Shown here one piece after another: positions 13,286 through 24,552 of a stretch of 64,000 nucleotides of DNA. Each line of letters starts with the position of its first letter. Within the stretch, counting starts at the first letter, position 1. Below the pieces are notes generated by a model that was not told where the DNA came from, ran no database searches, and saw nothing but the letters and a program-made list of their open reading frames with translations. Location: positions 73,553 to 137,552 of the forward strand of contig BDDD01001500.1 of the NCBI GenBank assembly GCA_001972305.1. Reading direction: 5' to 3'. Origin of the DNA: Cephalotus follicularis. Lineage: Eukaryota; Streptophyta; Magnoliopsida; Oxalidales; Cephalotaceae. Made by a program: the position numbers and the translations under genes.

Positions 13286-13427
13286 TAAAGCTTCGACAGT
13301 TATCTCCAAAGCGTCAGCGCTTAAGCCCTTTTTCCTTACATAAAAGCGTCGATGTCTTATACTTCAAAAACAAGGAAATTACACATGAAAGCGTCAGCGG
13401 TTTGGCAAAAGCGTCGGCGCTTTAGTA
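13286..13427 (-). repeat. Phased TCGA near-palindrome array 2, second LTR of B
   Basis: Copy of the 8825..8965 array; the first GCGTCGAC has become GCTTCGAC. Confidence 0.72.
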
Positions 13428-13587
13428 TAGAAAACATGACAACGTTTAAGGCTCAAGACATAAAGACAAAGGATTTATTAGAAGAGTTTTTCATAGAAAA
13501 GGTTCAAGGAACATAACGTAAAACATATGAAAAAACATAACATACGACGATTAACATACAGGCAACGAACCGGGTTATTACACAAGG

Positions 13588-14004
13588 CGTAGTGTTGCGT
13601 TCTCTGCCCTGGCTCCCTTCCCTGGCATGTCCCCTTAGTGGAACGGTGCGTTTAGGAAACGAGTGTGGTGCGCATTCCCTTTAGTTAAACGGTGCGTTTG
13701 CTAAATGGGTGTTGTGCGCATTCTTTTAGTTAAACGGTGAGCTTTGGAGACAGTTTAAGTAAGGTTTCTTTTACGGTTTTACCCTTCCTTCTCTTCACTT
13801 CCCTGCGCGGGCATTTCTCGTTTTATGCCCTGGGTACGTTTGGCCTGGGGAGCGCGGCTCTCCTCGACAGCATGTTTTAATGCTTGCCCTGGCCTTAGCG
13901 TTAGCCTTGGTGTTTGTTGGGTGTTGGTTAGGGATCCAGGTGAGGGATCTTTCCACCTAGCATGGCCGTCCTTGGACAGGGGTGCCCGAGAACGGGGCGT
14001 GTCA
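13588..14004 (+). repeat. 5' LTR of element A, second part
   Basis: Resumes after element B at GCGTAGTGTTGCG, as in the 3' LTR at about 37889, and ends GTGTCA just before the PBS. The five bases before it (CAAGG, 13583..13587) are the right target duplication of B, one mismatch from AAAGG. Confidence 0.85.
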
Positions 14005-14010
14005 GCTTCT

Positions 14011-14021
14011 TGGTATTAGAG
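14011..14021 (+). other. Primer binding site of element A
   Basis: Reads TGGTATTAGAG, one base from the standard TGGTATCAGAG, six bases after the LTR end at 14004. Confidence 0.85.
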
Positions 14022-14132
14022 AAGATCGGTTTAGTTTCCTTGTGTTTTCTTTGTAGACTTTTAGGGGATGCATGCATTGCATTTCATGTAGGACACATGT
14101 TAGTAATGTCCTAACCTTGCATGTGAAGGTAG

Positions 14133-15360
14133 ATGGTGCCTCCGCGTCAGACTAGAGGAAGTGGCATGGGTAGGGGATGAGGGGTCTCCCCTGCTAGAGG
14201 ACGTGGTTAGGGTAGAGGAAGAGAAACCTCCCCACGACACGTGGATCAAGAACTGCCTCATGTTAGGCATGGTGCGCAGGCTAACGTCAGAATGGTTGAA
14301 CAAGAAACTGGATCAGCTGTGGCAGGCGAGGTCCCGACAGCACAGTCAGCAGCGCAGGTACCTCCTCCGATAGGTACAGGTGGTCAATCAGAGTGGATGC
14401 AGTTTGCTACGATGTTAGCACAAGCTTTGAGTAGTTGTCTACCTCAAGCTTTACCAGTTGAATGTCTGCAACGTTTAGGTGCTGCGACTTTTGAGGGAAC
14501 GGATGATCCAGTGAATGCTGAGCCATGGCTGAATCATCTTGAGATGCTTTTTGTACATATGGGAGTTTCTGACGACTCACGTGTTGGGCTTGCTATCTTT
14601 TTGGTAAGGAAGAATGCTCTGCGTTGGCGGGAAGCTCTCCAAGTGAGACACACTGATGTTGCTATGATCACTTGGAATTTTTTCAAGCGAGAGTTTCGTC
14701 GGTACTTATTTCTGTCTACCTTCGTGAAAAGGAAGAGGAGAGAGTTTCTGCATCTACGTCAGGGGAGTATGATTGTGACCCAGTATGTATACCGCTTTAT
14801 GGAGTTGTCTCATTTTGCTTCGGGTTTGGTTGCAGACAAAGAGGAGAGATGTGAGAAGTTCTTGGACGGGTTGAATCCCAAGGTGAGACATACTGTGGTA
14901 GCAACCAACTGGACTGCTTTTGGAGATATGGTGGAATCTGCCAAGAGGGTTGAGCAGAGTATCATGGAATAGAGGAACCGCCAGGAAAGGGGACAAAAGA
15001 GAGATGGACAACAGGCTGCTCAAGGGGAGGGCCACTGTTGAGGACAAGGGAAACGAAGGAAACGGTACTCCAACCAGCAAGTTGATGGTGGGAACTGAGG
15101 ACAGGCTAGGTTTGATGGCCAGGGGACATTTTCTTCACAGCAGGTGAGTCCTCCTATAGCTAGTGGTGCGCAGCAGAGCAGGCACCAGAGTTCATCAGCT
15201 TCTCAACAGCCTCCCAAGTGCCAGAAGTGTGGTCGCTTCAACTTTGGCAACTACAAGACAGACACCTGTGAATGTTTCCAGTGTGGCCAAGTTGGGACAT
15301 TCAAGAGAAACTGTCCACAAGTCCAGCAGACCACGACGACACCTGGATCAGTTGCTTCTA
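14133..15360 (+). pseudogene. Gag of element A with degraded zinc knuckle
   Basis: The frame starts at ATG 14133 (MVPPRQTRGSGMGRG). It carries the gag core from 14241 (WLNHLEMLFVHMGVSDDSRV, then ALRWREAL, then FKREFRRYLFL, then GSMIVTQYVYRFMELSHFA, then EKFLDGLNPKVRH) and a nucleocapsid knuckle at 15273..15314, CFQCGQVGTFKRNC, where the histidine of the CCHC pattern is replaced by threonine. Several stops lie in frame: two near the N-terminus, one at the end of the gag core near 14970, and more before 15144. Frame 3 is kept throughout, so decay here is mainly by point mutation. Its role was capsid formation and RNA packaging. Confidence 0.85.
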
Positions 15361-15469
15361 ATAGAAAACCTGCGGGAGTCAGAGGTGGATCAACGGTTTC
15401 GCAAGCGGGATCATCCCGGATTGCTGGAAGTCGTCAGCAGGGTAGACCAGCAACAACAGCTAGAGTATG

Positions 15470-16974
15470 TGCTCTGAATAGAGAAGATGCTCTTGGATCC
15501 GCGGACGTGGCTATAGGTAAGGATCTTATCTTCGACAGAGATGCCACGATTTTGTTTGACATGGGAGCCACTTTATCTTTTGTTGCCCATGCATTTTGCA
15601 TACATGGATGTGGAGTGTTAAGTTCCTTGGATGAAGAGATTGCTGTATCTGTTCCTACGGGCCAGAGTTATCGTGTAGGATGAGTCTACAGGGGTTGTGA
15701 TGTTGTGATCAAGGGACAGAGTTTTGTGGCCAACCTTGTTCCCTTCAAGATTGAGGACTTTGATGCCATCCTGGGCATGGATTGGCTAGCACGGCACCGA
15801 GCAGTGGTCGATTGTTCGCATAAGGTTGTTTTCTTTTGCTTACTCGATAAGTCAGGCATAGAGCTAGTTTGTGAGCAATGCTCGACACCTCTGAAGTTGA
15901 TCTCAGCTATGGTTGCACGTAAGGCTTTGGATAAAGGTGCGCAAGGATTCTTAGCTCATGTGGTGGATACTCGGATGACTAAGCTAGAGGTAAGGGACAT
16001 ACCCGTGGTTTCTCAGTTTCCCGATGTCTTCCCAGACGAGTTACCAGGTCTTCCTCCATACAGGGAAATAGACTTTGAGATCGAGTTGATCCCTAGTGCG
16101 GCTCCTATATCCCTTGCTCCTTATCGTATGGCACCTGTAGAGTTAAAAGAGCTTAAGGTACAGTTGGACGAACTGTTGGATAAGTGATTTATCAGACCTA
16201 GTAGTTCTCCTTGGGTTGCTCTGGTCCTCTTTTTGAAGAAGAAGGATGGAGCTATGCGCTTGTGTATCGACTATAGACAGCTCAACAAGGTCACTGTATG
16301 TAACAAGTATCCATTCCCAAGGATAGATGACTTGTTTGATCAGTTACGATATGCTTGTGTGTTGTGTTCTCTAAGGTAGATCTTCGGTCCGGATATCACC
16401 AGTTGAAGGTGAAGGAAGAGGATGTTCCAAAGACAGCCTTCAGATCTCGATATGGTCTCTATGAGTTCTCAGTTATGCCGTTTGGTTTAACCAATGCACC
16501 GGTAGTTTTCATGGATTTGATGAATCGTGTGTTCCAACCCTTCTTGGACACCTTTGTGGTGGTGTTCATAGACGACGTGATGGTATACTCGTGGAGTATG
16601 ACTGAGCACGAGGAACACCTGAGGATCGTTTTGCAAACCTTGAGAAACCATGAGTTGTATCCTAAGCTCAGTAAGTGTGAGTTTTGGCTGGACAGTGTTG
16701 TGTTTTTAGGCCATGTGGTCTCGGGCCAAGGTGTTGAAGTGGACCCGAGGAACGTTGAAGCTGTGTTGGCCTGGGAAAGACAAAAGAGCGTACCTGAAGT
16801 GCACAGCTTCCTTGGACTTGCCGGCTATTACCGAAGATTCATGGAGAGATTCTCGGTTATAGCAGCTCCTCGTTCGAAGTTGACAAGGAAGGATGTCAAG
16901 TTTGTTTGGTCAGAGGACTGTGAGAAGAGCTTCCAGACGCTGAAGGATAAGTTGACATCAGCTCCGGTGTTGAC
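15470..16974 (+). pseudogene. Protease and reverse transcriptase of element A, split by element D
   Basis: An aspartic protease is seen near 15550..15850 (ILFDMGATLSF in place of the usual DTGA/DTGS, and AILGMDWLARHRAVVDC). RT follows: FPDVFPDELPGLPP, APYRMAPVELKEL, a stop after LLDK at about 16185, [17 protein letters not shown], then a five-base duplication near 16355 that changes frame, then [16 protein letters not shown] and the catalytic FIDDVMVYS, and the thumb block [13 protein letters not shown]. The frame runs into the insertion of D at APVLTLL. The domain resumes at 33267 with RNase H. FIDD is the expected Gypsy active site. The enzyme is inactive because of stops, frame change and interruption. 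Confidence 0.9.
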
Positions 16975-16987
16975 CCTTCTATCACGC

Positions 16988-18480
16988 TGTAACACCCCCG
17001 GATGGCGGGAGTCGTCACAGGGTCATGTCATACATATCATAACTTAACAAACTCATAAAAGTTTTTGGAAAAAATTCGGATCGATTCGGGGGTCAAACGA
17101 ATCAAAACGGGTGAAAACAGCACATTCCAGGGCATGATAGTCGACTAGAACAGGGGTCCAGTCGACTGGTTTGGCTTGGCAGTCGACTGGATCATATGAA
17201 CAGTCGACTACTCAACCAAAAATGCAGGTAGTCGACTGTGTTCTTCAATCCGGTCGACTACGCAACCATTCCAGTCGACTGTCCACTCAGACAGTCGGCT
17301 GTTCTGGGCAACAGAACATTTGGAAATCCGACGATTTGTTACTGAAATTGGTTCAAATGATTTCTACAATAAACTAGAGACATATGGACAGAAACATATG
17401 ATTATATATGACTTGTAGGTGACTTACAAACACAAATTTGACAAAAAAACGACATTTTAATGATTTAACTTGCAAAAAGGAAGTAAGGAGACATTGCATG
17501 AACATGTCCAATTTCTGTTTCTAATTGATTGCAGATGTTGTAAACTCAGTTTGTGACATATATAGGTGCATAAAACGTGCAGATAACATTACTAACACAA
17601 TAGTAACATGTTTAGGCAAGAATAAAAGACTCCAAGATACCAAGAGCACAAAAACTCAAAGTAAGCCATTGAAACAAAACTATAATTGAAGGAGATGAAT
17701 TCACTGACCTGTAGTGATGTTTAGGAACCCAGAAAACAGTAGGAATAACACTACAACAGAATCAAATTCGGCTATATACCAAACAGGGACCAAAGAATGC
17801 AAAAATAAGAACATGCTAAGACATGCACAACAAACTAAGTGAATTTAACCCAAAAGGAACAACTAAGGATTGAGATTACCTCTTGAACTTTGAAGAAACA
17901 ATTACACAGCAGATTTTTGCACAATAACCAGATGGAATCTGCAGTAGCTTGCAAGAATGATGAAGGCAACATATAAAATAGCCATGACACTCAATAATGA
18001 AGAAAGGGGGAGACAAGATTTGACAAAAGTGGGAAGGTATGATAACTTTTCTGGATTATGAAATGAGAAAGAAGAGATTCTAGCATGTGGAATAGTTGGT
18101 AGGATGAAGGAATCCTGGAAAGAAGAAGAATGGTAGGAAGAAAGTGGGAGAAAAAGAATAAAATAGGGAAAAGAAATAAAAGAATTGATAATAAAATGAA
18201 TTAATAATAAAAAGAATTTGGAATTATAAAAATTAAAAGAATAATAATTGTTTTTAATAAAATAAGTTTTGGATTAAAATAAGAATTTATAAAACCCAAC
18301 ATAGCATAACATACCCAATATCGGACCGGTATCATACCGCACAATTCACATAAACCCGATCATAGGGCAACCGGACTTTTAAAATTTAAACAAAATTTAA
18401 AGTCTGAAAACACATATAAAATCCGTAAAATATATTTACAAATCCGTAAAAATACATTTACGAACGAACAGGGTATTACA
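16988..18480 (-). repeat. 3' LTR of element C
   Basis: It pairs with 21867..23358. It carries the CAGTCGACTG array at 17138..17301. The stretch 18150..18300 is A-rich (AATAAAA-like words), perhaps promoter-proximal. No gene. Confidence 0.93.
17138..17301 (-). repeat. Array of CAGTCGACTG palindromes at 21-bp steps, LTR of C
   Basis: Perfect or near-perfect palindromes at 17138, 17159, 17180, 17201, 17229, 17251, 17272 and 17292. Steps are 21, 21, 21, 28, 22, 21 and 20. The spacer sequences between them are unrelated to each other. Repeated in the other LTR at 22017..22180. Confidence 0.92.
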
Positions 18481-18497
18481 TCCACTCCCCCTAAAAA
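18481..18497 (-). other. Polypurine tract of element C
   Basis: The minus strand reads TTTTTAGGGGGAGTGGA immediately before the 3' LTR; upstream TTTCGGGATGGAATC is the usual end of this clade's pol region. Confidence 0.88.
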
Positions 18498-18540
18498 GAA
18501 GATTCCATCCCGAAATCACAAACACAAACATAAACATACC

Positions 18541-19341
18541 TCAAACAAACAAGTGCGGATATCGCTCCTGAATATGCTCCTCTAGCTCCCAAGCAGCCTC
18601 ACGTTCGGGATGATTCCTCCACAGCACTTTCACAAAAGAAACGGTCTTGCTACGTGTCACCCGTTCCTGTCGATCCAAAATAGCCTCAGCCTCCTCATCA
18701 CAAGATAAATCCTCACGAATGCTATCCAATAGATAGTGAACCACATGTAGGGGATGATACTGATAACCCCTCAACAAAGACACATGGAACACATTATGGA
18801 CATGTGCTAACTGCGGAGGCAAAGCTAACCGATAAGCGACCGCGCCGATCTTCTCCAGAACTTCGAAAGGACCGATAAAATGCGGACTCAACTTTCCTTT
18901 AAGCCCAAAACGTCGGACTCCTTTCCAAGGTGAAACTTTCAAGAACACATGTTCGCCCACCTTGAACTCCAAGTCCCTCCGATGTCTGTCCGCATAACTC
19001 TTTTGTCGAGATTGAGCCGCTTTTAATCTCTCCCTTGCTATTGCCACTTTCTCCGTAGTGATCTGCACTAGCTCGAGTCCCTCGATAACTCGCTCTCCAA
19101 CCTCATCCCAACATGTCGGAGCACGACATTTCCTCCCATACAAAGCTTCAAACGGAGCCATACCAATGCTAGCATGCCAACTGTTATTGTAGGCAAACTC
19201 CACCAAGCTCAAATACTCATCCCAGCTCCCAGTCCAATCCAAAGCACAAGACCTCAACATATCCTCTAAGGTCTGGATGGTTCTCTCAGTCTGCCCATCT
19301 GTTTGTGGATGAAAAGTTGTACTGTAACTGAGCCTAGTACC
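18541..19341 (-). pseudogene. Integrase C-terminal half and chromodomain of element C
   Basis: Same frame as the upstream pol segment, which ends at the stop codon 19342..19344 (TGG changed to TAG). This part shows [16 protein letters not shown] just after the break (with the catalytic glutamate), [21 protein letters not shown], the [19 protein letters not shown] and [12 protein letters not shown] blocks, and the C-terminal chromodomain-like region ([16 protein letters not shown], then [19 protein letters not shown]) ending RYPHLFV. Chromodomains at this place mark Tekay/Del chromoviruses and are thought to steer integration to heterochromatin. Apart from the one stop it is open. Confidence 0.9.
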
Positions 19342-20664
19342 CTAAGCTTTCTGAAACCCTTTCCAAAACCGCGATGTGAAACGAGGATCCCTATCCGAAA
19401 CAATGGATACCGGAGTCCCATGCAGTCTCACAATCTCTCGCTGAAACACCTCAGCCAAACGATCAACCGAAAAGTCTTCTCGGATTGCCAAGAAGTGAGC
19501 CGATTTCGTCAACTGATCCACTACTACCCAGATAGCATCATGCCTTCTGAAAGTTCTCGGCAAACCCGTGACAAAGTCCATCGATATACATTCCCATTTC
19601 CAAACCGGAACCTCCAATGGCTGTAACAAACCACTAGCACGCTGGTGCTCAATCTTTACTTGCTGGCAGATCAAACACTTCCCAACGTACTCCGCAACAT
19701 CCTTTTTCATTCCATTCCACCAGAAATTCTTCTTCAAGTCTCTATACATTTTCGTAGAACCCGGATGTATAGAAAATGGAGAACTGTGTGCCTCTGACAA
19801 AACAGCATCTCTCATAGAAGAATCTGACAGAACACACAACCGATTACCCAGCCATATCACACCATGCTTATCCATACGAAACTCTGATTGCTTACCTTTT
19901 TCAACATTCTGAACTAAGGCCCAAATCTCACCATCGTCACTCTGAGCTGTCTTAATCCGAGATATAAGAGTAGGCTCAACATTTATCGCAGCAATACTAC
20001 CTTCAGAACCCTGAACATAGAGATGCAAATCTATCCGTTCCATATCAGCTATCAACTGCGGCTGAGTAAGCAAAGCCGCAACACTCCCAGAACTCTTCCA
20101 ACTTAGAGCATCAGCTACCACGTTTGCTTTACCAGGATGGTACTGAATGTTCAGATCATAGTCTTTCAGAAGTTCTAACCACCTTCTCTGACGCATGTTC
20201 AACTCTTTCTGCATAAAGATATACTTGAGACTCTTATGATCGGTAAAGACGTCACAAGTTTCTCCGTACAAATAGTGCCTCCGAATCTTCAATGCAAACA
20301 CTACCGCTGCCAACTCGAGATCATGTGTAGGATAGTTCACTTCATAAGGCTTCAGCTGTCTTGAAGCATAAGCTATCATATGACCGTGCTGCATCAGAAC
20401 ACACCCCAAACCCTTCTTAGAAGCATCGCTGTATATCTGGTATCCACCCGACCCGGATGGTAAACGAAGAATTGGTGCTGACACAAGACCATTCTTAAAT
20501 TTCTCAAAGCTTGCTTCTCGCTCCTCATTCCATTCAAACTTCGCTCCCTTCCTCATAAGCTGAGTTAGTGGTAGGGCTATAGAGGAAAAGCCTTCCACGG
20601 ACCGCCTATAATATCCAACCAAACCCAAGAAGCTCCTAACCTCCATCACTGTGGTAGGTCTCGG
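19342..20664 (-). pseudogene. RT thumb, RNase H and integrase N-terminal half of element C
   Basis: Begins abruptly at the deletion junction 20664/20665 with [21 protein letters not shown], the RT thumb block. RNase H follows ([48 protein letters not shown]), then the integrase HHCC finger ([18 protein letters not shown], then CLICQQVK), SMDFVTGL with the first catalytic aspartate and [12 protein letters not shown] with the second. The frame is continuous with the zinc knuckle upstream, so the deletion preserved translation. The segment ends at a TAG stop. RT palm motifs, including the IDD site, are absent. Confidence 0.92.
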
Positions 20665-21690
20665 CCCTTTCTGTCCACACACAAAACAGGCCCCGATAGC
20701 CTTATAGCATACTCCCACTGGATGCTGTCTACCGCACACTTCACATTTGGAAATCTGGACATCCGCAGCTCCCTTAGTCTGCCTCTGGTCATTACTAGGA
20801 TATTGTTGTCCCCGGTAATCATTTCTCTTCCCACGCTTGCCATTCCTGTTCTTATTCTGTCCAGAACCTTGCCCTTGAGAATCACCTCTGTTTCTTTTTC
20901 TGTCAAACTCCTATCGAGCAGCCTGGAAATCTAACCTTTCCAGCTCAATGTTCTTTGCCGCATTAGCCACTTCTGATACATCAGCAAACCTGGTGTTGAT
21001 CAATTTACCCCAGAACTGATAGTGCAACTTCCACTTGAACTTTTCTGCCTGCTCCAATGCTGTTCCTGCAGCAGACCCAGCACAACCAGCAAGCCTAGTG
21101 AATCGGGTCAAGAACTCCGTCACCGACTCTCCATCCTTTTGTCTGGTATTGACAAACTCCCTGGCGTAAGCCTCCTTATCAGTGGTGGGAAAGTACTGCT
21201 GATAAAAGACCTCGCAAAACTCAGACCAGGTCAGAGTCTCCGCATAGTTGCCACCCTTAGCCAAAACCATAGCTTTCCACCATTTCTGAGCATCACCCTC
21301 AAGCTTGTACAAAACTAACTTAATCTTCTGTTCATCACTGTAACCAAGCACATCGAAGATCTTGTCCATATTAGCAATCCAGTGTTCAGCTTCCACCGGA
21401 GTCACGGCTGAGCTGAAAGACAGTGGTCTTTGCTTCTGGAACCGCTCAAGCCAAACATAAGTGGGCGTAACAGTCCTGTTCCCAGCATCTATTCCCAACT
21501 GGACATCAGCTGGAGCATCATTAGCAGCAACCGGCTCCCTACGGTCCTGATTCATATTCTTCTCACTCAACGCGTGCCGTATCTCCTGAGCAACTGCCTA
21601 ACGTACAAGCTCCTCCATAGTAGGCTCATTTCTGACTTCCTGAGCCTTAGCGGGTGCAGTCCTTCGAGCAGCGTTCCTCGTACGTGCCAT
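20665..21690 (-). pseudogene. Gag of element C, fused to pol by an internal deletion
   Basis: Starts at ATG 21690 (MARTRNAARRTAP). One TAG at 21598..21600 and one at 20911..20913 break the frame; both correspond to CAG codons in element F. The core holds YVWLERFQKQRPLSFSS, KLEGDAQKWWKAM, FYQQYFPTTDKEAYAREF and VTEFLTRFTRLAGCAGSAA. The nucleocapsid part has [20 protein letters not shown] followed by GQKG, where the knuckle is cut: HFAKD and the last cysteine are lost at 20664. The truncated knuckle should not bind zinc normally. About 80 percent of residues match the gag of F by eye. Confidence 0.9.
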
Positions 21691-21849
21691 CTACGAAAAG
21701 GTGCTCAAACACAAAACATCACAAGGTACAAAACAGAAAGCAGAAAACAGAAAACATATCAGAAAATCATAACCGAACAGCCTAACCCGGTGTCTACCCA
21801 ATCTCACAGGTCAAACATAGTTAGGTCTTCAAAGGAAACAAAACCTATT

Positions 21850-21860
21850 CTCTGATACCA
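21850..21860 (-). other. Primer binding site of element C (tRNA-iMet)
   Basis: The minus strand reads TGGTATCAGAG, six bases from the 5' LTR. Confidence 0.9.
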
Positions 21861-21866
21861 TATTTC

Positions 21867-23358
21867 TGTAACACCCCCGGACGGTGGGAGTCGTCACAGG
21901 GTCATATCATACATGTCATAACTTAACAAACTCATAAAAGTATTTGGAAAAGATTCGGATCGATTCGGGGGTCAAACGAATCAAAACGGGTGAAAACAGC
22001 ACATTCCAGGGCATGATAGTCGACTAGAACAGGGGTCCAGTCGACTAGTTTGGCTTGGCAGTCGACTGGATCATATGAACAGTTGACTACTCAACCAAAA
22101 ATTCAGGTAGTCGACTGTGTTCTTCAATCCGGTCGACTACGCAACCATTCCAGTCGACTGTCCACTCAGACAGTCGGCTATTCTGGGCAACAGAACATTT
22201 GGAAATCCGACGATTTCTTACTGAATTTGGTTCAAATGATTTCTACAATAAACTAGAGACATATGGACATAAACATATGATTATATATGACTTGTAGGTG
22301 ACTTACAAACACAAATTTGACAAAGAAACGACCTTTTAATGATTTAACTTGCAAAAAGGAAGTAAGGAGACATTGCATGAACATGTCCAATTTCTATTTC
22401 TAATTGATTGCAGATGTTGTAAACTCAGTTTGTGACATATATAGGTGCATAAAACGTGCAGATAACATCACTAACACAATAGTAACATGTTTAGGCAAGA
22501 ATAAAAGACTCCAAGATACCAAGAGCACAAAAACTCAAAGTAAGCCATTGAAACAAAACTATAATTAAAGGAGATGAATTCACTGACCTGTAGTGAGTTT
22601 AGGAACCCAGATAACAGTAGGAATAACACTACAATAGAATCAAATTCGGCTGTATACAAAACAGGAACCAAAGAATGCAAAAATAAGAACATGCTAAGAC
22701 ATGCACAACAAACTAAGTGAATTTAACCCAAAAGGAACAACTAAGGATTGAGATTACCTCTTAAACGTTGAAGAAACAATTACACAGCTGATTTTTGCAC
22801 AATAACAAGATGGAATCTGCAGTAGCTTGCAAGAATGATGAAGGCAACATATAAAATAGCCATGACACTCAATAATGAAGAAAGGGGGAGACAAGATTTG
22901 ACAAAAGTGGGAAGGTATGATAACTTTTCTGGATTATGAAATGAGAAAGAAGAGATTCTAGCATGTGGAATAGTTGGTAGGATGAAGGAATCCTGGAAAG
23001 AAGAAGAATGGTAGGAAGAAAGTGGGAGAAAAAGAATAAAATAGGAAAAAGAAATAAAAGAATTGATAATAAAATGAATTAATAATAAAAAGAATTTGAA
23101 ATTATAAAAATTAAAAGAATAATAATTGTTTCTAATAAAATAAGTTTTGGATTAAAATAAGAATTTATAAAACCCAACATAGCATAACATACCCAATATC
23201 GGACCGGTATCATACCGCACAATTCACATAAACCCGATCATAGGGCAACCGGACTTTTAAAATTTAAACAAAACTAAAAGTCTGAAAACACATATAAAAT
23301 CCGTAAAATATATTTACGAATCCGTAAAAATACATTTACGAACGAACAGGGTATTACA
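21867..23358 (-). repeat. 5' LTR of element C
   Basis: Partner of 16988..18480, differing by scattered substitutions. It includes the palindrome array at 22017..22180. Confidence 0.93.
22017..22180 (-). repeat. CAGTCGACTG array, second LTR of C
   Basis: Same eight units and spacing as 17138..17301; one centre has changed to TTGA. Confidence 0.9.
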
Positions 23359-24552
23359 CACGCCCCCGTTTTTTCCAAGTGGACAACATATAAAGCGGTA
23401 AGGCAATCGACACAACATAATTCAGCTCATGCGATAAAACGTATAAACAAAATCTTCAGTAGCGGAAGCAATAACATAAATAAGCTGAATTTAAATATAC
23501 ATCATGCATCCCATACTACGTGATGCCCAACAAGTTTATACAAAACCCAACATCATAGTCGATCGCCCAAAACGGAGCGTGAAACTACAGTACGAGATAA
23601 AATAAATCACGTTACAATAATCCAATAATCATGACCAATGTTCATTAACTCAGTACAAGAAATAAGAGAAACAACTTAGTCTTCTCCTTAAGTCTTCTTG
23701 CGTGCTCCATATCAAAACCCACTCCATCAATCTGTTACAATAGGGGGTTAGCCTTTGTCCTCACTCGGCTAAGTAGGAAAGTTTATGTATATAGTTCAAG
23801 GTCAAAGGTAATGCGTATCATGAATGAATGCATAGTGATGCAGTATGACATGTAATTTTCACAATAATTATATCTTCGTATATACATATAAAAATATATG
23901 CATGTTCACAGTACAGGTATAACCTTATAAGTTATATCAACACAAGCAGTAAATATGTCCCAAAAGGAACCAGACAAACAAGTCGTCATGACCGTCGCCA
24001 CCTCCTGGCCCCAACGTCATGCACTCTTACCCCATCCCCGTTTGCGAACGGTTTGGAGTAAGTCCTCCGTACAGGTTGCTTAGACAACGGCCAAACAATC
24101 AACAAGTTATTAGCACAACGGCTAATGATAAACAGGACCAAGCATTGCACAGTACAAGTCAAGCAATAAAATATAATTACTTGATCAAATATATTTGTTT
24201 AAAATATATTACTCCGTTCACAAGTTGTGATAAGTTATAAAACTTAAAACAATACATTTGATTGTGTAACCAATCCTTTAAAACATTTCTCCGTCTTTGG
24301 AAATACTTCCCCGGTCATTTCGAAAATATATAAAATCATATGTTGACAAATATACATTTTCGTACAATAATGATTTTAATAATCATGCAAGTTTTCCAAG
24401 ATGGTTAATACATTTTAGAAATCAACCATAATGCAATTCATTGTACAGTAGCAGTTCAAATGCAGGGCAAACATATGCTCAGAATGCACCTAGGGTTGTT
24501 GGTAATTAACCTAGGCCTATCACCTTATCTAAAGATCCCATTTCTGCTATAA

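Larger units (their letters stand above)
5996..13582 (-). mobile_element. Element B: gag-only, non-autonomous LTR retrotransposon (TR-GAG-like)
   Basis: Two long LTRs (5996..9121, 3126 bp; 10464..13582, 3119 bp; both TGTAAC...TTACA) flank only 1342 bp of internal sequence: PBS, leader, a gag reading frame ending after the zinc knuckle, and a polypurine tract. There is no protease, RT, RNase H or integrase. Such elements are known in plants as TR-GAGs and depend on a partner for enzymes. The gag is clearly related to those of C and F. The two LTRs differ by only a few bases per hundred. Confidence 0.92.
10464..13582 (-). repeat. 5' LTR of element B
   Basis: Partner of 5996..9121 with the same termini. 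It contains an AT microsatellite at 11280..11303 and palindrome arrays at about 12364..12726 and 13286..13427. ORFs within it are shadows: they are mirrored with shifted frames in the other LTR and match no retroelement protein. Confidence 0.93.
16988..23358 (-). mobile_element. Element C: Ty3/Gypsy (Tekay/Del-like) with internal in-frame deletion, nested in D
   Basis: LTRs 16988..18480 (1493 bp) and 21867..23358 (1492 bp), both TGTAACACCCCCGG...TATTACA. The target duplication CACGC is at 16983..16987 and 23359..23363, both inside the first bases of D's LTR. The internal 3386 bp encode gag, then a fusion of the zinc knuckle to the end of RT, RNase H, integrase and chromodomain. Protease and the RT core are missing, so C could only have moved with help. 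Confidence 0.93.

Noticed and set aside
17138..17301. CRISPR-like look of the short regular repeats
   Set aside because: Units are 10-bp palindromes with 11-bp spacers in plant LTRs; CRISPR repeats are longer, and no cas genes occur.
19303..19626. Plus-strand ORFs opposite the integrase of C, and similar antisense ORFs elsewhere
   Set aside because: Antisense to clear domain-bearing frames with the expected catalytic motifs; shadows.
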